Positions 18,160-28,400 of a DNA stretch of 64,000 nucleotides are shown piece after piece. Position 1 is the first letter of the stretch, and each line of letters starts with the position of its first letter. This DNA comes from Candidatus Methylacidiphilales bacterium. Its GTDB lineage: Bacteria; Verrucomicrobiota; Verrucomicrobiia; Methylacidiphilales; CAZTYG01. The DNA is taken from contig JANRJG010000009.1 of NCBI GenBank assembly GCA_033875315.1, forward strand, positions 62,001 through 126,000. Direction: 5' to 3'. The translations under genes were made by a program, and so were the position numbers. The notes beneath the pieces are model-generated. The model saw only the letters and a list, made by a program, of their open reading frames with translations. It made no database searches and was not told the origin of the DNA.

Positions 18160-19107
18160 TTATCGTTGTAACCAGATCCATCCGGCGGTTCTGCGGGCAA
18201 AAAGACCGGTCTTCAGGTTCACTTTGGCCGGCTTGTCCGTAGTTAAAAGCCCGCGCACCGACTCAATTTCCTCGAAGCCGACATCGCTGACTTCGAGCTT
18301 CAAAAGCCAGGCACGAATGCGGCGGCGCTGCCACGCCGTGGGTTGGCCCCGCAATTCGGCGACGGACAAACGATCCCCGGTCGCGCCGGACAGGAGTTCG
18401 TCCCAGTATTGGTTTTCCGACTCGATGATTTCGGCGGTGCGTGCGAGCAGCGGCGCGACGCGTCGGCCGGTCAAGCGGTCCAGATAAGGAAGCAACCGGA
18501 GTCGGACAGCGTTGCGGCGGTGGCGGGTGTCCACGTTGCTCGAATCCTCCCTCCAGGACAATTTCCAGTGGCGGGCCAGGGCAGCGAGATCGTCCCGGGT
18601 GAAGGCGGTCAGCGGGCGACATACCTCCAGGCCGAACAGGCTGCGCACCGGGCCCGGTCCCGCCAGGCCGGCCGGACCCGCGCCCCGCAACAACTGCAGC
18701 AAAAGGGTCTCGGCCCGGTCGTCCGCATGGTGGGCCAGCCAGATCTCGCCAACGGAGTGGCGCGCCGCCTGTTTGCGGAAAAAGTCCCAGCGCAGGCGAC
18801 GGGCATCCGCCTCGGTGCGGCGCGATCCGGCGCGGGCCTTGCCGGGGACCAAGGGAACCGATCGCTCACGGCACCAGGCCCGCACCCAGCCGGCATCGGC
18901 CTCACTTTCCGCTCCACGCCAGTTGTGGTTGAAATGCCAGGCTTGGAAACCCACCCCGGACCGGCGGAGGGCCTCGGCCAAGAGGACAGAATCCATGCCA
19001 CCGGATAGACCCAGGGCCCGGCTGACGCGGCGAGCCCCCAGCGATGAAACCGCGGAAAGCACCTGTCTCTCCAAGCGAACGAGTGCGGTGGCGGGCAGCT
19101 TCTTCAT
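18160..19107 (-). CDS. tilS: tRNA(Ile)-lysidine synthase
   Basis: This 315-aa N-type PP-loop ATPase converts C34 of the CAU-anticodon tRNA(Ile) to lysidine. The PP-loop SGGMDS is at residues 35-40, with AWHFNHNWRG and WLAHHADDRAETLLLQLLRG following. It is short for the family, with only a small C-terminal part. The same frame remains open far upstream opposite sppA, but homology begins at MKKLPATALV. It is divergent from sppA, with only 45 bp between the starts used here, and heads the tilS-ftsH-folP-glmM run. Confidence 0.93.
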   Translation of the reverse strand: MKKLPATALVRLERQVLSAVSSLGARRVSRALGLSGGMDSVLLAEALRRSGVGFQAWHFNHNWRGAESEADAGWVRAWCRERSVPLVPGKARAGSRRTEADARRLRWDFFRKQAARHSVGEIWLAHHADDRAETLLLQLLRGAGPAGLAGPGPVRSLFGLEVCRPLTAFTRDDLAALARHWKLSWREDSSNVDTRHRRNAVRLRLLPYLDRLTGRRVAPLLARTAEIIESENQYWDELLSGATGDRLSVAELRGQPTAWQRRRIRAWLLKLEVSDVGFEEIESVRGLLTTDKPAKVNLKTGLFARRTAGWIWLQR

Positions 19108-19152
19108 CACGTGGGCTTGCGCAAGGCGGTGTGGGGTGCCAACTTTTCCCCC

Positions 19153-20145
19153 ATGAACAACAAAGTGCTCGGCTGCCTCGGGATCGTTTTGCTCGCCGCC
19201 CTCGGCCTGAGCGTGCTGCTCAATTTCGCCCTGCTGGTGGGCGACCTCGAAACCGGCACCTCCAAAAAAACCTTCCAGGAAAAAGTCATCGAGGAACATG
19301 GTCTCGGTTCTTCCGACACCATCGCGGTGTTGGATCTCTTCGGTGTCATCACATACGGCGTCCCCGGCATGGTCGAAGACACCATGGTGGACGACCTGGT
19401 GGCAAAGCTCAAGCAGGCTCGCGAGGACGAGAACATCAAAGCCGTGGTCCTGCGCATCGACAGCCCCGGGGGCGAAGTCACGGCCAGCGACGTCCTCTAC
19501 CACGCCGTCGCCCAGACCCGGGCCACCAAGCCGGTCATCGCCTACATCGACAGCGTGGGCGCGTCGGGGGCCTACTACACCGCCATGGGGGCCTCCAAAG
19601 TCATGGCCAACGAACTGAGCATCACCGGCAGCATCGGCGTGATCATGCAGTCGATCAACGTCGAGCAACTGGCCAACAAAATCGGCATCACCGCCTTCAC
19701 CTTCAAATCCGGAAAAATGAAGGACCTGCTCAACCCCACCCGCCAGCCCACCCCGGAGGAAATGGCCTTCGTGCAGGGCTTGATCAACGAAACCTACGAC
19801 AAATTTGTCGGCATTGTCTCGAAAGAGCGCAAACTGAACGAACAGGCTCTGCGCGCCGAACTGGCCGACGGGCGCATCGTCAGCGGCAAACTGGCCGCCG
19901 CCGCCGGGTTGATCGACAAGACCGGATATTTTGAAGAGGCCCTGGAGGAGGCCAGGAAGGCCGGCAATCTGGGCAAAGACGCCCGCATCGTCCGCCTCGT
20001 CGCCCCCTTCACCTTCAGCCACTTCCTGCGGGCCTGGAGCAAGGCGCCTGAAACGCCCAAGGTCCAGATCGAGATCGGTCCGGATCTTCCCCGCATGGAA
20101 GCGGGCAAGTTGTATTTTCTCTCCCCCCACCTCTACGGGCGCTGA
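19153..20145 (+). CDS. sppA: Signal peptide peptidase SppA (short form)
   Basis: This 330-aa membrane serine protease clears cleaved signal peptides. An N-terminal transmembrane anchor (about residues 5-27) precedes the S49 fold. Visible motifs are VVLRIDSPGGEVTASD, the catalytic-serine segment DSVGASGAYYTAMGA, ITGSIGVIMQ, and FKSGKMKD, which carries the likely catalytic lysine. It is half the length of E. coli SppA, as in B. subtilis. A GTG 14 codons upstream is possible, but MNNKVLG gives a cleaner anchor. It starts a run of co-oriented, often overlapping genes to 24958. Confidence 0.92.
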   Translation: MNNKVLGCLGIVLLAALGLSVLLNFALLVGDLETGTSKKTFQEKVIEEHGLGSSDTIAVLDLFGVITYGVPGMVEDTMVDDLVAKLKQAREDENIKAVVLRIDSPGGEVTASDVLYHAVAQTRATKPVIAYIDSVGASGAYYTAMGASKVMANELSITGSIGVIMQSINVEQLANKIGITAFTFKSGKMKDLLNPTRQPTPEEMAFVQGLINETYDKFVGIVSKERKLNEQALRAELADGRIVSGKLAAAAGLIDKTGYFEEALEEARKAGNLGKDARIVRLVAPFTFSHFLRAWSKAPETPKVQIEIGPDLPRMEAGKLYFLSPHLYGR

Positions 20146-20153
20146 CCGTACCC

Positions 20154-20939
20154 ATGCCCCCGTCGAACCCCACGGTCGATCTGGCCGCCGCCTGCCTGAT
20201 CGTCCTCTCGATCCCGGTCAGCATCGTGGCCGGCTGGTCGGCCTACAAACTCCTGCGCACCGGCCTCCCCCCCTCCCGCGTGCCGGACCTCGGGATCCCC
20301 CTGAACGAAGTCTCCGTATTCTTGCTCAGCATGGCGCTCCTGGTCCTGGCCGCCGGCCCCCTCGTTTATCCCGCCTCGGTCATCCTCACCATCGCCTTTT
20401 TGCTCCTTTGCAAAACCGATCTACGCCAACTCTGGAATTTCGAACGGAACGATCTGCGCACCTCACCCGGCCTTGCCGTGACCGTTTACCTGGCCGCCCT
20501 GCCGCTGGTGGGGCTTTTGTTGCTGCTTTCGCTTGCTGTGGGTTCCCATTTCGGCTGGCCCATGGAAAGCCAGAAGCCGGTGCAGATGTTCCTCCAGGCC
20601 CGCTCACCCATGGTCATCGCCGGGATCATCCTGCTGGCCTGCGTATTGGCACCAGTGGCCGAGGAACTGCTCTTCCGTGGATTCCTCTACCCGTGGCTCA
20701 AGGGACGGATCGGACGTACGCCCGCCCTGGCCCTAACTTCGCTGGCCTTTGGACTGGCCCACCTCCACTGGTCCTCCTTCCTCTCCCTGGCCTTCTTCGG
20801 ACTGGTCCTCAACCTGGTCTATGACCAAACCGGCAAGCTGGCCCACTCCATGGCCCTGCACGCCACCTTCAACCTCGTGACCTGCGGCATGCTTTTGCTC
20901 TACAAATTCTCCACGCCGGGGGGCATCATCGGGCCATGA
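20154..20939 (+). CDS. CPBP family intramembrane glutamic protease
   Basis: This 261-aa polytopic membrane protein has the ABI/CAAX-type motifs EELLFRG (the EExxxR motif), FGLAHLHW (FxxxH) and HATFNLV (HxxxN), within about seven hydrophobic helices. Relatives process prenylated or other membrane substrates, and the bacterial substrate here is unknown. The stop overlaps the thiL start (ATGA). Confidence 0.9.
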   Translation: MPPSNPTVDLAAACLIVLSIPVSIVAGWSAYKLLRTGLPPSRVPDLGIPLNEVSVFLLSMALLVLAAGPLVYPASVILTIAFLLLCKTDLRQLWNFERNDLRTSPGLAVTVYLAALPLVGLLLLLSLAVGSHFGWPMESQKPVQMFLQARSPMVIAGIILLACVLAPVAEELLFRGFLYPWLKGRIGRTPALALTSLAFGLAHLHWSSFLSLAFFGLVLNLVYDQTGKLAHSMALHATFNLVTCGMLLLYKFSTPGGIIGP

Positions 20940-21817
20940 ACGAAGACGCCCGCGTCGCCCGCTGGATCCGGGGCTGGGAGAAATCGCCCGGCATCCTCCT
21001 TGGACCCGGCGACGATTGCGCATTGGTCGCCCCCCCTCCCCGGGGCCATGTTGCCGTGCTCAAGACGGATGCCGTCCATGAAGGCGTTCATTTCACGCGG
21101 CGCGACCCCGCCCGGTTGGTCGGGCGCAAGGCGCTGGCCCGGGCGGTCAGTGATTTCGCCGCCTGCGGCGCCACCCCCGTGGCCTGTCTGCTGGCCCTCG
21201 GCACGCCCGGAACGCCAGGCACCGATGCCTACACCGACGGCGTGATGCAGGGCCTGGCCGCTGCCGCCCGGGCCTGGAAGATCGGTCTGGCTGGCGGCGA
21301 AACGACCCGTACAGCACGCCTGGGACTGACGGTTTCCCTGTATGGATGGGTCCGGCGCGGCAGTGACGTCCGACGCAGCGACGCCTCGCCCGGGGATTCT
21401 TTATTTGTCACCGGCCTGTTGGGGGGGACACGGCGGGGACACCACCTGCGCTTCACTCCGCGTCTGGACGAAGGCCGATGGCTGGCCGCAGAAGGCCTGC
21501 CCTCGGCCATGATGGATTTGAGCGACGGACTGGGGAAGGACCTCCCCCGTCTGGCCCGGGCTTCCGGGGTTTCCTACCTCATCCGACCCGAATGCCTGCC
21601 CCGACGCCGCGGCTGCACCCCCCACCAGGCGGTCAACGACGGCGAGGACCACGAGTTGCTTTTCACCGTGCCCTTCAAACATTGTCGCCTCCTCTTGGAA
21701 AGCTGGCCATTCCCGACGCGCTTGACCTGGATCGGCGGAATCCTTCCCGAAAAATACCCCCCGATGACCTATGGGTTGAAGATGAGGGGTTACGACCCGT
21801 TTGCCAGCCAGCCATGA
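20936..21817 (+). CDS. thiL: Thiamine-monophosphate kinase
   Basis: This 293-aa enzyme phosphorylates thiamine monophosphate to the diphosphate cofactor. Family motifs seen are GPGDDCALV near the N-terminus, [32 protein letters not shown], and [15 protein letters not shown]. Translation is coupled to the upstream protease gene by an ATGA overlap, and it also overlaps tsaE by 4 bp. Confidence 0.93.
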   Translation: MNEDARVARWIRGWEKSPGILLGPGDDCALVAPPPRGHVAVLKTDAVHEGVHFTRRDPARLVGRKALARAVSDFAACGATPVACLLALGTPGTPGTDAYTDGVMQGLAAAARAWKIGLAGGETTRTARLGLTVSLYGWVRRGSDVRRSDASPGDSLFVTGLLGGTRRGHHLRFTPRLDEGRWLAAEGLPSAMMDLSDGLGKDLPRLARASGVSYLIRPECLPRRRGCTPHQAVNDGEDHELLFTVPFKHCRLLLESWPFPTRLTWIGGILPEKYPPMTYGLKMRGYDPFASQP

Positions 21818-22236
21818 GCCCATTCTTTCCCGCCCTCAGCCACTCGGAAGCAGAAACCCGGGGGCTGGCCCGTGCGTGGGCCGCCACCCTGGGGCCGGGG
21901 TCGGTGGTTCGTCTGGTCGGCGACCTGGGAGCGGGCAAGACCACGTTTGTGCAGGGCATGGCCGAGGGACTTGGATGCCAAGCCCAACCGACCAGCCCGA
22001 CCTTCTCCCTGATGCACGAATACCCGGGATCGCGGATGGTCCTCTTCCACTGGGACCTCTACCGCCTTTCCCTTACTACGGATTGGAGTCAATTGGACCT
22101 GCCCGACCAGCTTCCCGGGCCCGGGATCACGGTGGTCGAATGGCCCGACCGTTATCCCGGACACTGGCCCCCCGGCACCCGGACCCTCCACCTCCGCACC
22201 CGGGAGGATGGGTTGAGGGATCTCGTTCTGGAATGA
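21814..22236 (+). CDS. tsaE: tRNA t6A biosynthesis ATPase TsaE
   Basis: This 140-aa protein carries Walker [14 protein letters not shown] and the family motifs [20 protein letters not shown] and VVEWPDRYP. TsaE works with TsaB and TsaD to add threonylcarbamoyl to A37 of ANN-reading tRNAs. The ATG at 21814 overlaps the thiL stop. tsaB follows about 60 bp later. Confidence 0.95.
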   Translation: MSPFFPALSHSEAETRGLARAWAATLGPGSVVRLVGDLGAGKTTFVQGMAEGLGCQAQPTSPTFSLMHEYPGSRMVLFHWDLYRLSLTTDWSQLDLPDQLPGPGITVVEWPDRYPGHWPPGTRTLHLRTREDGLRDLVLE

Positions 22237-22294
22237 TCGGCCCGGAGGGGATTCCGCACTTGGCGATGCACCCCGGGCGGGGCAGGATGATCCG

Positions 22295-22882
22295 GTGGTC
22301 GTCACCCTGAGTTTGGAATCAAGCAGCCCGCAGTGCAGTTGGGCCCTCCTGGAGGGCGATGACGTGCGGGCGCACGGCGCCACCCTAGAACGTGCCTCCG
22401 GTGGCTTCTTCGCCAGCCTCACCGGTGCCTGGCCCGCGGGCACCCGTCCGAATCAGATCCTCGTCGGCGTCGGTCCGGGATCGTTCAGCGGCGTGCGGGT
22501 CGCCATCGCGGCCGCCCTCGGGATGGCCCGCGCCTGGAATTGTCCGGTCATTCCCGTCCGTTCCACCCATGCCCTGGGGAGACTTTACCCGGAAGAAGAA
22601 TGGTTAGGCGTCTTCAGCGACGCCAAACGCGGCCAGGTTTTTTACACGTCCTACCGGCGTGGCAGGATGGCCGAAGCCAGCCGCCTGGTTCCCCGCGCGG
22701 AACTGGGCCCGACAGCCGCCCGCTGTACCCTGGCCGTGGCGCTGGGCCCTCTGGAAGGGCTTTCGCAGGCCGTCTGCCCATCGGCAGCCGAACTCGCCCG
22801 TGCCTGGAAAGATGGCGGCGCCGAACCCGCACTGGCCCTGGAACCGGTCTACCTCCACGAGACAGTAGTGGCCTCCGCTTGA
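22295..22882 (+). CDS. tsaB: tRNA t6A biosynthesis protein TsaB
   Basis: This 195-aa inactive ASKHA-fold partner of TsaD is recognised by LSLESSSPQCSWALLEG at the N-terminus and ILVGVGPGSFSGVRVAIAAALGMA. The GTG start begins the first beta strand directly, and no better start is seen. Its place between tsaE and alr matches its role beside TsaE. Confidence 0.88.
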   Translation: MVVTLSLESSSPQCSWALLEGDDVRAHGATLERASGGFFASLTGAWPAGTRPNQILVGVGPGSFSGVRVAIAAALGMARAWNCPVIPVRSTHALGRLYPEEEWLGVFSDAKRGQVFYTSYRRGRMAEASRLVPRAELGPTAARCTLAVALGPLEGLSQAVCPSAAELARAWKDGGAEPALALEPVYLHETVVASA

Positions 22883-22922
22883 GTGACCCAGCTCCGGAGT
22901 TGCTTCGCGCAAGGAATGCTTC

Positions 22923-24029
22923 ATGTTGGAACGCTTGAAATCGGACCTGCCCCACCGCTCATGGTGTGAAATCGACCGTTCGGCACTGCGGCACAACCTG
23001 CGCGCCCTGGCCGCGATCACCTCGGCACCGGAAATGATGCCCATGGTGAAAGCCGATGCCTACGGACACGGCATGATTGAGTCGGCCAGGGTTTTCGCGG
23101 ACTCCGGGGCTTCATGGATCGGCTGCGCCAACGTGCACGAGGGCATGGCCCTTCGGGCGGCGGGCATCCCGCTGCCGGTGCTCCTCCTGAGCGGTTTTCT
23201 GCCCGCGGAAGTGCCGGCCATGATCGAGCACCGCCTGACCCTGACACTGTCCTCCGTGGAGGAAGCCCGCCAGGTCGCGGCCTTGGCCGCCAAACGCAAA
23301 ACCCCGCTCCAGGTCCAGGTCAAAATCGACACCGGCATGGGTCGCCTGGGGGTGCCGCTCGGGCAAGCCGCCACACTCGTCCGCAAGGTTTGGGAGGACC
23401 CGAACCTCGTTCTGACCGGAGTTTATTCCCACTACGCCTGTTCGGATTCCGACCCCGCCTTCACCCGCGACCAATGGAACAAGTTCCAGACCATCCCTTC
23501 GCCGGCGGGAATCCCCCGGCACATCTGCAACAGCGCCGGACTGCTGGCACTTCCGGCTTCGGCCGGCGACCTCGTCCGCCCCGGCGTGGCCGTCTACGGC
23601 ATCAGTCCCCTGGCCCGATTCCAGTCCCTGCTCCGACCAGCCATGTCTTGGAAATCGCGGATTGTCGGCGTGCGTACCGTGCCCCGTGGCACCCCCTTGA
23701 GCTACGGGGCCACATACCGCACACCGCGAGCCATGCGCATCGGTCTGGCCTCGGTGGGATACGGCGACGGCCTATTCCGCGCGCTTTCCAACAAGGGTGA
23801 GGTGCTGGTGCGGGGGAAACGCTGCCGGATCGTCGGCCGAGTCACGATGGACCAGATCCTGCTTGATCTGGGGCGTGTGCCCCGGGCTGCCAAAGGTGAC
23901 GAAGTGGTCCTCCTGGGTCGGCAGGGAGCGGAGGAAATCTCGGCGACAGAGATGGCGCGCAAGGCCGGTACCATCTGTTACGAAGTCTGGTGCCACATCA
24001 CGGACCGTGTTACAAAGATCTACCGGTAG
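22923..24029 (+). CDS. alr: Alanine racemase
   Basis: This 368-aa PLP enzyme makes D-alanine for peptidoglycan. MVKADAYGHG contains the PLP lysine, and LSYGATYRTP supplies the catalytic tyrosine opposite it. VKIDTGMGRLGV, YSHYACSD and RPGVAVYGISP are also family segments. Length is typical. It follows tsaB by 40 bp in the same direction. Confidence 0.95.
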   Translation: MLERLKSDLPHRSWCEIDRSALRHNLRALAAITSAPEMMPMVKADAYGHGMIESARVFADSGASWIGCANVHEGMALRAAGIPLPVLLLSGFLPAEVPAMIEHRLTLTLSSVEEARQVAALAAKRKTPLQVQVKIDTGMGRLGVPLGQAATLVRKVWEDPNLVLTGVYSHYACSDSDPAFTRDQWNKFQTIPSPAGIPRHICNSAGLLALPASAGDLVRPGVAVYGISPLARFQSLLRPAMSWKSRIVGVRTVPRGTPLSYGATYRTPRAMRIGLASVGYGDGLFRALSNKGEVLVRGKRCRIVGRVTMDQILLDLGRVPRAAKGDEVVLLGRQGAEEISATEMARKAGTICYEVWCHITDRVTKIYR

Positions 24030-24038
24030 GTTTGCTTG

Positions 24039-24461
24039 ATGAAAAACCCCTTCTTTCGTTGGTTGGTGCTGATGTTGGCCGTCTGGGTGGCGGATTTCTT
24101 CTTCGCCGGCATCCGCCATGATTCCTGGCAGAGCCTGGCCGTGGCCGCGCTGGTCCTGGCCCTGCTCAACACCCTGCTCAAACCGGTCCTGGCCCTGCTT
24201 TCCCTTCCCTTCATCATTGTCACCCTCGGTTTTTTCCTGTTGGTCATCAATGCCGCCCTGCTCAAACTCACGGCCTGGATCATGCCGGGGGATTCATTTG
24301 TGGTCGCCTCCTGGTGGGATGCACTCGGCGGGGGCTTGGTCATCAGCCTGGTCAATCTGCTCTTTTCACGATCTTCGGCACGGGTCGAAGTGAAAGGCCA
24401 GCGCCGGGGCGATTCCGGGCGTCGTCCACCTCCGGGCCAGGGACCGGTCATTGACATATGA
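24039..24461 (+). CDS. Phage-holin-family (PF04020-like) small membrane protein
   Basis: This 140-aa protein is mostly four hydrophobic helices (about residues 7-22, 27-50, 56-80 and 92-112) with a charged, Arg/Pro-rich tail. Despite the family name, such chromosomal proteins are not phage lysis genes, and their function is unknown. The ATG at 24039 is preferred to an adjacent TTG. The stop overlaps the next ATG. Confidence 0.75.
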   Translation: MKNPFFRWLVLMLAVWVADFFFAGIRHDSWQSLAVAALVLALLNTLLKPVLALLSLPFIIVTLGFFLLVINAALLKLTAWIMPGDSFVVASWWDALGGGLVISLVNLLFSRSSARVEVKGQRRGDSGRRPPPGQGPVIDI

Positions 24462-24958
24462 CAAACGTGCCCGCCATCCCCGAAAGCAACCTCGAATGGC
24501 TCCTGCTGGCTGTTTTCATCGCCAGTGCCTGGGTCGGATTCATGGCCCTGCTTTCCTGGTACTCGGGCATCCGCGCCCTCGGACGGACGTTCACCCGGTT
24601 CCCGCGCATCAAGGGACGCAAGCACTGGATGGTCACCGTCTGGTGCGGCACCGGCGCCATCGCCATTCCCTATCCGTTTTGTTACACCCTGACGCTCGGC
24701 GACGATGGCATGTACCTGGAACCGGCGTTCTTCCTCCGCCCCTTCCACCACAACATGCGTATCGGATGGCGCTCGGTCATCGACTGCGATTCCTCGTTTT
24801 TTTTCACCAAGATCCGCTTCGTCGAACTGCCCTTTTCCCTGACCGTGCTCGGACGGGCGGGCAGCGAGATCCACAAGGAAGTGCGCCGCTACTCGGATAC
24901 TTGCCGGGCGGACGGGAACCGGGCTCCCACCCGCGTTCAGCGCAATTCAAACTCGTAG
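24458..24958 (+). CDS. Unknown membrane-anchored protein
   Basis: This 166-aa protein has two hydrophobic helices (about residues 14-36 and 58-82). They are followed by a beta-rich domain (YTLTLGDDGMYLEPAFFLRP, IGWRSVIDCDSSFFF, LPFSLTVLGR) that recalls a small PH-like cytoplasmic domain. I do not recognise a named family. It is coupled by ATGA to the upstream gene. Its 3' end overlaps the convergent GNAT gene by 22 bp. Confidence 0.65.
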   Translation: MTNVPAIPESNLEWLLLAVFIASAWVGFMALLSWYSGIRALGRTFTRFPRIKGRKHWMVTVWCGTGAIAIPYPFCYTLTLGDDGMYLEPAFFLRPFHHNMRIGWRSVIDCDSSFFFTKIRFVELPFSLTVLGRAGSEIHKEVRRYSDTCRADGNRAPTRVQRNSNS

Positions 24959-25431
24959 CGGGCGATGTTGAAGCCCGCCACTTGGCGGTCGCTGTGGTGG
25001 CGGAATCCGCATTGTTCGTAAACCGTGCGCAGCTTGGGACGGTCGGCGAGGAAATCCAGACGGAGGAAGCGTTTGCCCCGGTTCTTGGTTTCGCGGAGCG
25101 CCCAGGCGATCAGGGCCTGGGCCAGCCCCTTGCCAGCCTCGCGGCGAACCAAGGCCATCTTGTGCAGGAAGAGGGATTCCTGGCCGGGAACGTCCGGCCA
25201 CATCTCGGGTTCGTCCTCGTGCAACTTGAAAGCCCCAACGGGCGCCCCCTGGGGGTCGCGGGCGATCACATAGCGGCCGGAAAGGATGTCGGGGCGCAGC
25301 TTGTCCGGGGCCACTTCCTGTTCGGTCCAGAGCGGCTGGCCCTTGGCTTCCAGCCACTTGGCCGCCTGCTGCAACACCTCGGACACATCGTGCAGATCGT
25401 TCTCGTTGGCGGTGCGGATGTCGATTTGCAT
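24937..25431 (-). CDS. GNAT family N-acetyltransferase
   Basis: This 164-aa protein has the GNAT fold order: an N-terminal strand IDIRTANENDLHDV, a central ESLFLHKMALVRREAGKGLA with the acetyl-CoA loop (R-x-x-G-K-G-L-A in place of the classic R/Q-x-x-G-x-G/A), and RFLRLDFLADRPKLRTVYEQ then CGF. The substrate is not identifiable. It lies 5 bp downstream of dnaE and is likely co-transcribed. Confidence 0.85.
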   Translation of the reverse strand: MQIDIRTANENDLHDVSEVLQQAAKWLEAKGQPLWTEQEVAPDKLRPDILSGRYVIARDPQGAPVGAFKLHEDEPEMWPDVPGQESLFLHKMALVRREAGKGLAQALIAWALRETKNRGKRFLRLDFLADRPKLRTVYEQCGFRHHSDRQVAGFNIARYEFELR

Positions 25432-25436
25432 GGGGA

Positions 25437-28400
25437 TTATCTTTCGACCGTGGCGGTGAGTGGCTTGCTAGTGCGGGCCGGATAGCGCCGTCGCGGGGGC
25501 GGAGCGAATTCCTTGGTGCGCAGCCGTACCCTACCCTTTCCGGCGATGCCGCGCAAGGCGCGTAGAAGGCCCAGGGAGGGTTTGATCCAGAGGGACGAAG
25601 CGGATTCGAGCACGGCCTGCCCGCCCTGCGGACCGGGAAGGATGAGGCAAAAGGGCACATCCCCGGGATGGGCGGCCAGGAGTTCCAGCACCCGGGAGAA
25701 CACCTCGGGACGGCACTGCTCCCGGTCTAGGACCAGATAAACGTCGCGCACATGACTCGAGGCCACTTCTTCCAGGGTGTAGATCGCCGCCGGGATGACC
25801 TTGGCTTTGTCCTCTTCCCGCCGGTCCATCTGCCCCACCACCACAACCGGGGTTTCTTCCTCCAATTGGGGGCCGAATTTTTGGTAGGTTTCCGACCAGA
25901 GCATCATCTCGACCTTTCCCGTGCGGTCCTCGAGTTGCACAATCGCCCAGGGCCGTCCGTCTTTCTTGCTCAGGCGCACTTCGCGGCCCACCACCAGGCC
26001 GGCCAGGCGCACGACGCCGTCATGGGGTTCCTCGCCCAATTCGGCCACCGGATGCCCCCGGAACGAACGCAGGTCTTCCTCGTACTCGTCAACCGGATGG
26101 CCGGTGACGTAGAAACCGAGCAATTCCTTCTCGTATTGCAGCCGTTCTTTCATCGGCCAGTCAGTCAGGGCCTCCGTCCGGGCCCGGCCTTTGGCCGCCG
26201 GGGCGGGGAGGGACTCGCCGCCAAGCATGTCAAGGAGGCTGCCCTGGCCGCTTTCCTTGTCGCGAGCGAGCGATGAGGCGGCGGCCAGGGCGGCATCAAT
26301 CTGCGACATCAAGGTGGCGCGGTTGGGTCCCAGCCCGTCGAAGGCCCCGGCCTTGACCAGGCTTTCGACCGTCTTCTTGTTGATGGCACGGAATTCGACC
26401 CGGCGGCAGAAATCGTCCATCGATAGGTAGGGTCCGGTGGCGCGGCCCGCAATGACCGCATGGGCCGCCCCCTCGCCCACGTTCTTGATCGCCGCCAAGC
26501 CGTACCGGATGCGGCCCGGGGCCACGGTGAATTTCAGCCCGCTCTCGTTGACCGAGGGCGGCAGGATCTCCAGGCCCATGGTCACCGCTTCGTCGACAAA
26601 CAGCGCGATTTTGTCGGTGTTGTCCAGCTCGTTGCAAAGCAGGGCGGCCATGAACTCGACCGGGTGATTGGCCTTGAGGTAGGCGGTGTGGTAGGAAATC
26701 AGACCGTACGCCGCACTGTGCGACTTGTTGAATCCGTAGCCGGCGAATTTTTCCAGCAAGGCGAAGATTTCCTCGGCCAGCTTGCGCGGGATCTGGTTCA
26801 TTTCCGCACAGCCCTGGATGAATCGGGCCTTCTGCTTTTCCATCTCCTCGGGCTTTTTCTTGCCCATGGCCCGGCGGAGCAGGTCGGCGTCGCCCAGACT
26901 GTAGCCTGCCAGCACCTGGGCCGCGGCCATCACCTGTTCCTGGTAGATCATGATGCCATAGGTGTCGCCGGAAACCTTCTCCAGGAGCGGGTGCAGGTAG
27001 TCGAAGCGGCATTCGCCCTTCTTCCGTTTGATGTAATCCGGGATGAGGTCCATCGGACCGGGACGGTAGAGCGCGATCAGGGCGATGATGTCGTCCACGT
27101 TCTGGATATTGAACCCCAGACAGGTGCGCCGCATCCCGGGGGATTCCACCTGGAAGACGCCGATGTTCTGGGCCTTGTTGAGGAGATCGAAGGTTTTCGG
27201 ATCATCCAGGGGGATGTCTTCGGTGCGCATCCGTTTGCCGGTCGACTGTTCGATGAAGTCGAAACAATCCTGGATGACGGTCAGGGTCTTGAGTCCGAGG
27301 AAATCCATCTTCAACATCCCCAGCTCGCTCAACGGCTCCATCTCGAACTGGGTCAACACGCTGCCGCTGTCGTCCATCGTCAGAGGCAATGAGTCGGTCA
27401 GGTCGCCATCGGCGATGACCACCCCGGCGGCGTGCATGCCGGTCTGGCGGACCATGCCCTCCAGTTTCAAGGCCGTGTCGATGACCTCGCGCGCCTGTTC
27501 TTCTTCGTCGAACATCCGCTTGAAGTCCTGGGAGGCATCGAGGGCCTTCTGGATCGTGATCTTGGGATCTTTGGGGATCTGGTCGGCGATGCGCGAGGCG
27601 TCGCCAAAGGACAGTCCCATCACCCGGGCCACATCGCGGATGGCCATCTTGGCCCCGAGGGTGCCGAAAGTGACGATCTGGGCCACCGAGCGGTCCCCGT
27701 ATTTCTTGCGCACGTATTGGATGACCTCCTCGCGCCGGGTCTGGCAGAAATCCACGTCCACATCGGGCGGGGAAATGCGCTCCGGGTTGAGGAACCGCTC
27801 GAAGAGCAGGTTGTAGCGCATGGGGCAGAGTTCGGTGATACCGAGCACGTAGGCCACGAGGCTCCCGGCGGCGCTGCCGCGACCCGGCCCGACCGGTATG
27901 CCGTTCTGTTTGGCGTAGTGGATGAAATCCCAGGTGATGAGGAAGTAGCTGACGAAGCCCATGCGCTCGATGACCCCGAGTTCGAAATCCAACCTCTGGA
28001 GCAATTCCGGATCGGCGGCCCGCTCTCCATATCGACGGGCCATGCCCGACTGGCAAAGTTCCCGCAGGTAGGTCTCGCGCGTGCGTCCCTCCGGGGGCGG
28101 ATAGGCCGGGTAGTTGTTCTTCCCGAACTCCAGCTTCAAATCGCATTGGTCCGCGATGGCCAGGGTGTTTTCGCAGGCCTCCGGACAATCGGCGAACAAC
28201 GCCCGCATGGCGTCGCCATCCTTGAGATAGAATTCGTCCGACGGGTAGCGCAGGCGCTTTTCATCGGTCAGCTTGGCCCCGGTCTGGATGCAGAGCAGGA
28301 TCTCGTGCGCTCGCGCGTCCTCGCGCTTGACGTAGTGGACGTCGTTGGCCGCCACCAGGGGCACCCCGCTGGTCTTGGAGAGGGATCGATAGGCCTCGCG

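Noticed and set aside
19108-20130. N-terminal extension making tilS a 656-residue protein
   Set aside because: The extension lies entirely opposite sppA and has shadow-type composition. TilS homology begins at the ATG at 19107.
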